DNA of 9,468 nt from an uncultured Clostridia bacterium (GTDB lineage Bacteria; Bacillota; Clostridia; Christensenellales; Aristaeellaceae). Each line of letters starts with the position of its first letter. Position 1 is the stretch's first letter. The stretch is taken from positions 1 to 9,468 of the forward strand of contig CALVTV010000057.1 in the NCBI GenBank assembly GCA_944363005.1, in the 5' to 3' direction. This document shows positions 7,511 to 9,468 of this stretch, in pieces. The position numbers were made by a program, and so were the translations under genes. Below the pieces are notes generated by a model. That model worked only from the letters and a program-made list of their open reading frames with translations, did not search any database and was not told where the DNA came from.

Positions 7511-7522
7511 CCGAAAGCACAA

Positions 7523-7864
7523 TTACTTTTCCTTAATCTTGGCGGCTTTGCCGGACAGATTACGAAGATAGTACAGCTTCGCACGACGGACTTTGCCGCG
7601 GCGCAGCACCGCAATCTTATCAAGACGCGGGGAATGCAGCGGGAAGGTGCGCTCCACACCGATGCCGTAGGAAACACGGCGCAGGGTGAACGTCTCACGG
7701 ATGCTGCCATTGCGCTTGGCGATGCAGATGCCCTCAAAGGCCTGCAGGCGCTCGCGTTCGCCCTCGACAACCTTCACCATCACACGCAGGGTGTCGCCCA
7801 CGTTGAACTTGGGAAGATCCTTCTTGAGCTGCTCGCTTTCGATCGCACGGATGATCTCGCTCAT
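7523..7864 (-). CDS. rplS: 50S ribosomal protein L19
   Basis: 113 residues, the family's normal length. L19 sits at the 30S-50S interface of the large subunit. The protein is near consensus along its length: LPKFNVGDTLRVMVKVVEG, ERLQAFEG, the FTLRRVSYGIGVERTFPLHSP block, and GKVRRAKLYYLR near the end, then a lysine-rich tail. ATG at 7864 is preceded by AAAGGAG with an 8-base spacer, which decides the start; an upstream in-frame ATG at 7885 would absorb that ribosome binding site and is not used. In many Firmicutes rplS closes an rpsP-rimM-trmD cluster. Here a solute-binding-like gene lies upstream instead, and rplS has its own promoter and terminator, so it appears to be transcribed alone. 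Confidence 0.97.
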   Translation of the reverse strand: MSEIIRAIESEQLKKDLPKFNVGDTLRVMVKVVEGERERLQAFEGICIAKRNGSIRETFTLRRVSYGIGVERTFPLHSPRLDKIAVLRRGKVRRAKLYYLRNLSGKAAKIKEK

Positions 7865-7938
7865 GTCGATTTCTCCTTTCATCATAGACGTTCATGTAAA
7901 GCGCGACTTCGCTCACAGCGGAACGCCCGTTTCATACG
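7865..7938 (-). promoter_or_regulatory. rplS 5' leader
   Basis: About 74 bases lie between the predicted transcription start and the rplS ATG. They hold a small hairpin: CGCT-GTG-AGCG (+ 7910-7920), which a flanking GCG/CGC pairing could extend. A ribosomal-protein leader (the L19 leader family) that binds L19 to control translation is known upstream of rplS in Firmicutes. I cannot confirm that this sequence matches that family, so the autoregulatory role is inference from position. Confidence 0.35.
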
Positions 7939-7944
7939 GCGACT

Positions 7945-7974
7945 ATTATACCATTGCCGCGTATGGTTTTGCAA
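7945..7974 (-). promoter_or_regulatory. Strong promoter of rplS
   Basis: The minus strand carries TTGCAA (+ 7969-7974), an 18-base spacer and a perfect TATAAT (7945-7950) preceded by TGG, an extended -10. This is the best promoter in the window, as expected for a ribosomal protein gene. The start point falls near 7938. Confidence 0.88.
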
Positions 7975-8017
7975 GAGAAATTTTTCGATTTTCGCGAGAT
8001 TTTTCCCGGATTTCCCG

Positions 8018-9178
8018 CTAACGGGCGGCTTCCAGCGTCGCGCTGACCGAGCGCATCGCGGCTGCCCCCGTCATTTCGCCTTCAAGCACCGCCTTCAGCG
8101 CTTCGCAAAGCACGGTGCGCAGCAGCGCGCCCTGCGGATGCGCCCCCAGATCCGGAAGCCATACGGCCCCGTCCGTCCAGATCGCCCGTTCGCCCAGGAT
8201 CATCTGCGCCTGCGGGTCTTCCCCAAGGAAGTCCACCGCATGCTTGGCCATGGCGTCGCGGTGCGCATCGCCGCTGGAAAATACGACGGCTCCGGTCACT
8301 TCAAACGAGCGCACCGGCATGCCCGTGGAAGAGGGATACGCCACGGTTTCAACCTCCAGCTCGCTGCGCACCGTCCTGGCCAGCTGCGCATCCTCCTGCG
8401 TCCAGTCGATGAACAGCGCCGTGTCCCCACTCAGGAAGTGTTCAAGCGCCTCCTCGCGGCTTCTGGCCCATCCGATCACGCCGCTCTCCATCATGTTTGC
8501 CAGCCAATCGACGCCCGCAACGGCAGAGCCGCTTTCCACCTGACAAATCTGCCCGTCCTCCGAGAGGAACGCCCCGCCGTAGTAGGCCTGTATGAGCGCG
8601 AGCAGGCCGCCGTTCGTTTCCGGATCAAGCGGCCAAATCTCCAGCGCATACCGGTCCTCCAGCGCAAACGCCTCCAGCACCTGCTGCATTTCCAGCGGAT
8701 ACCAGACCGGATGCGTGCGGACGTTGAGCAGTTCGTCCAAATTCTCCTTTTCCAGCATCCGGCGGTTGACGGCAACCATCCGGTGCTGCGCCACAAGCGG
8801 CGCCATAAACGGTTCGCCATCCAGCGAACAGACATCCAGCACCTGGCTCTGTATGCGCGCCCGGTCGGGGATATAGCCGCCCAATTTTACGAGCAGCCCC
8901 TCCTTCGCCCAGATCCGCGCCTCTTCCGGCGTGCAGATCGCAATCTCCGGCGCCTGATCCATGAGCACCAGCTCGCGCAAGCTCTGGCCCGACGTCTCTT
9001 CCTCAATCAGCGAAATCTCGTCGAGCTTGAGCTCCCGGGCCATCAGCCCGGTGAGCTGCATGGCCGTCTGCGGGCTCATGGCCTTTTTTGAGACAAAGAC
9101 GGTCAGGTTTTCTTCCGCCAACGCCACGCCGGCCAGCAGCAGCCACGCCACAACCCATGCGCAAATTCCCCTTTTCAC
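8018..9178 (-). CDS. Secreted extracellular solute-binding-like protein
   Basis: 386 residues from the chosen GTG start. Residues 1-21 are a signal peptide: KR, a hydrophobic stretch VVAWLLLAGV, then ALA just before EENL, giving a likely signal peptidase I site. The rest has the outline of an ABC transporter family 1 solute-binding protein: a starting strand NLTVFVSK, a middle region with FLSGDTALFIDW, then AVDFLGEDPQAQMILGE and a final helical region with EALKAVLEGEMTGAAAM. Such proteins bind a sugar, oligopeptide or polyamine outside the membrane and hand it to a permease, but no permease or ATPase is near. There is no lipobox cysteine, although LAGV sits where LAGC would be. The GTG is favoured over an in-frame ATG at 9199 because AGGAGGG lies 7 bases before it. 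The ligand is unknown, and a non-transport sensing role is possible. Confidence 0.72.
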   Translation of the reverse strand: MKRGICAWVVAWLLLAGVALAEENLTVFVSKKAMSPQTAMQLTGLMARELKLDEISLIEEETSGQSLRELVLMDQAPEIAICTPEEARIWAKEGLLVKLGGYIPDRARIQSQVLDVCSLDGEPFMAPLVAQHRMVAVNRRMLEKENLDELLNVRTHPVWYPLEMQQVLEAFALEDRYALEIWPLDPETNGGLLALIQAYYGGAFLSEDGQICQVESGSAVAGVDWLANMMESGVIGWARSREEALEHFLSGDTALFIDWTQEDAQLARTVRSELEVETVAYPSSTGMPVRSFEVTGAVVFSSGDAHRDAMAKHAVDFLGEDPQAQMILGERAIWTDGAVWLPDLGAHPQGALLRTVLCEALKAVLEGEMTGAAAMRSVSATLEAAR

Positions 9179-9203
9179 TCGCTCTCCCTCCTCATCCATG
9201 CTT

Positions 9204-9213
9204 CATATATATA
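9204..9213 (-). promoter_or_regulatory. AT-rich -10-like run before the solute-binding-like gene
   Basis: On the minus strand a TATATATAT run sits about 26-35 bases before the GTG start, a suitable distance for a -10 box with a short leader. No good -35 is seen 16-18 bases further up (ATGTAT or GTATGC). Therefore this is only a candidate for the gene's own promoter. Confidence 0.3.
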
Positions 9214-9337
9214 CCGGGCGAACGAAGGGCATACATCTTTTTTGCGCAGAAAGGCAAGACTTGACGCGCAACGTTCCCCTATGCATGATCCCGGCACACA
9301 GCGCCCGCGTCCCGCGATTGGCAAGAGGATTTGTGCA

Positions 9338-9367
9338 ATAAAAAAGGAAGGCCAAAAGGTGCCTCCC
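9338..9367 (-). terminator. Intrinsic terminator, minus strand
   Basis: The minus strand forms GGGAGGC / GCCTTCC (+ arms 9361-9367 and 9346-9352, one G-U pair) around an 8-base loop, followed by TTTTTTATT. It would stop transcripts entering from the right before they reach the solute-binding-like gene. Confidence 0.75.
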
Positions 9368-9385
9368 GATAAGAAAACATCGTGG

Positions 9386-9437
9386 GGCAAGAGAGAAACG
9401 GTATAGCTTCGGCTATGCCGTTTTTCTCATTCTTGCC
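9386..9437. terminator. Long UUCG-capped inverted repeat, probable (bidirectional) terminator
   Basis: On the plus strand, 9391-9407 and 9412-9428 form a 17-bp stem with two G-U pairs around a C(TTCG)G loop, one of the most stable RNA tetraloops. The 3' arm contains TTTTT. Outside it GGCAAGA (9386-9392) is repeated inverted as TCTTGCC (9431-9437), an alternative or extended base. The T-run favours termination of plus-strand transcripts. On the minus strand the stem is followed by GTTTCTCTCTTG, a poorer tract, so it may instead be the first of two tandem terminators of a gene ending just to the right. Confidence 0.7.
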
Positions 9438-9468
9438 TTGATGAAGTTACTTTGGATACTTCAAGGGC

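Larger units (their letters stand above)
9200..9468. other. Non-coding, structure-rich intergenic region at the right edge
   Basis: No convincing gene is seen here. The minus strand from 9468 reads ALEVSKVTSSRQE then TGA (9427-9429) in one frame, and PLKYPK then TAA (9447-9449) in another. Either could be the end of a gene lying to the right, but the tails are too short to judge. The plus strand could open an ATG at 9440 (MKLLWILQG) with no ribosome binding site. The region does contain a minus-strand terminator (9338-9367), a long inverted repeat (9386-9437) and a third hairpin between them that shares bases with both. Confidence 0.6.

Noticed and set aside
7373..7522. An N-terminal extension of RbgA back to 7522
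   Set aside because: It would translate through the rplS terminator hairpin and lacks a ribosome binding site, whereas ATG at 7372 has GGAGG and gives the normal family length.
7981..8017. A terminator after the solute-binding-like gene
   Set aside because: The AT-rich stretch has only 3-bp pairings and no clear stem plus T-tract, so readthrough into rplS cannot be excluded.
5897..9091. A plus-strand open frame of 1064 codons
   Set aside because: It runs antisense through rnhB, rbgA, rplS and the solute-binding-like gene and through the rplS promoter and terminator. The composition is arginine/histidine-rich with no recognisable domain.
9179..9199. ATG at 9199 as the start of the solute-binding-like protein
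   Set aside because: It would put an acidic MDEEGER before the signal peptide and consume the AGGAGGG site. GTG at 9178 gives a standard signal peptide with a positive N-terminus.
9430..9468. A gene starting (plus, ATG at 9440) or ending (minus, TGA at 9427 or TAA at 9447) at the right edge
   Set aside because: At most 13 codons are visible in any of these frames and none has a motif or ribosome binding site. They are noted under the intergenic region only.

Overview
The window reads as a chromosomal segment of a GC-rich Clostridia-type Firmicute. This rests on the rplS-rbgA-rnhB gene order, strong GGAGG-type ribosome binding sites, consensus TATAAT -10 boxes and intrinsic terminators with T-tracts. 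By eye the GC content is near 60%. An exact genus cannot be read from the sequence. Every recognisable gene lies on the minus strand, so transcription runs from right to left.

Reading in transcription order: 9200-9468 is non-coding except possibly for the end of a neighbouring gene at the right edge. It holds one minus-strand terminator and a very stable UUCG-capped inverted repeat. Next is a secreted solute-binding-like protein (9178-8018) with a GTG start, no transporter neighbours and no lipobox cysteine. Ribosomal protein L19 (rplS, 7864-7523) follows with its own consensus promoter, a short leader and a strong terminator. Then comes a tight four-gene run, rbgA, rnhB, yraN and a giant membrane glycosyltransferase (7372-1565), with gaps of only 3, 14 and 16 bases and one terminator after the last gene. 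A separate extended -10 promoter then drives a two-gene glycosyltransferase operon: an ExoA-like GT2 (1435-407) and a GT4 (from 410, cut by the left edge). These two share an ATGA stop/start overlap.

The window thus combines ribosome maturation (L19, the 50S assembly GTPase RbgA), nucleic-acid housekeeping (RNase HII, YraN) and cell-surface glycosylation. The most unusual gene is the 1303-residue glycosyltransferase. It looks like two complete GT-C membrane enzymes fused head to tail: an N-terminal unit with a DYPPAY loop, and a C-terminal protein-O-mannosyltransferase-like (GT39) unit with the DE and THPPLGK motifs. Each unit carries an extracytoplasmic beta-sandwich-like module, and the gene is embedded in a housekeeping operon. 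The GT2/GT4 pair just downstream fits a role in building a surface polysaccharide or glycan. A functional link between that pair and the fused enzyme is inference from proximity only.

I saw no tRNA, rRNA, CRISPR array, insertion sequence or prophage gene. No clearly new multi-gene system is evident. The best candidates for novelty are the fused glycosyltransferase and the structured non-coding region at the right edge.
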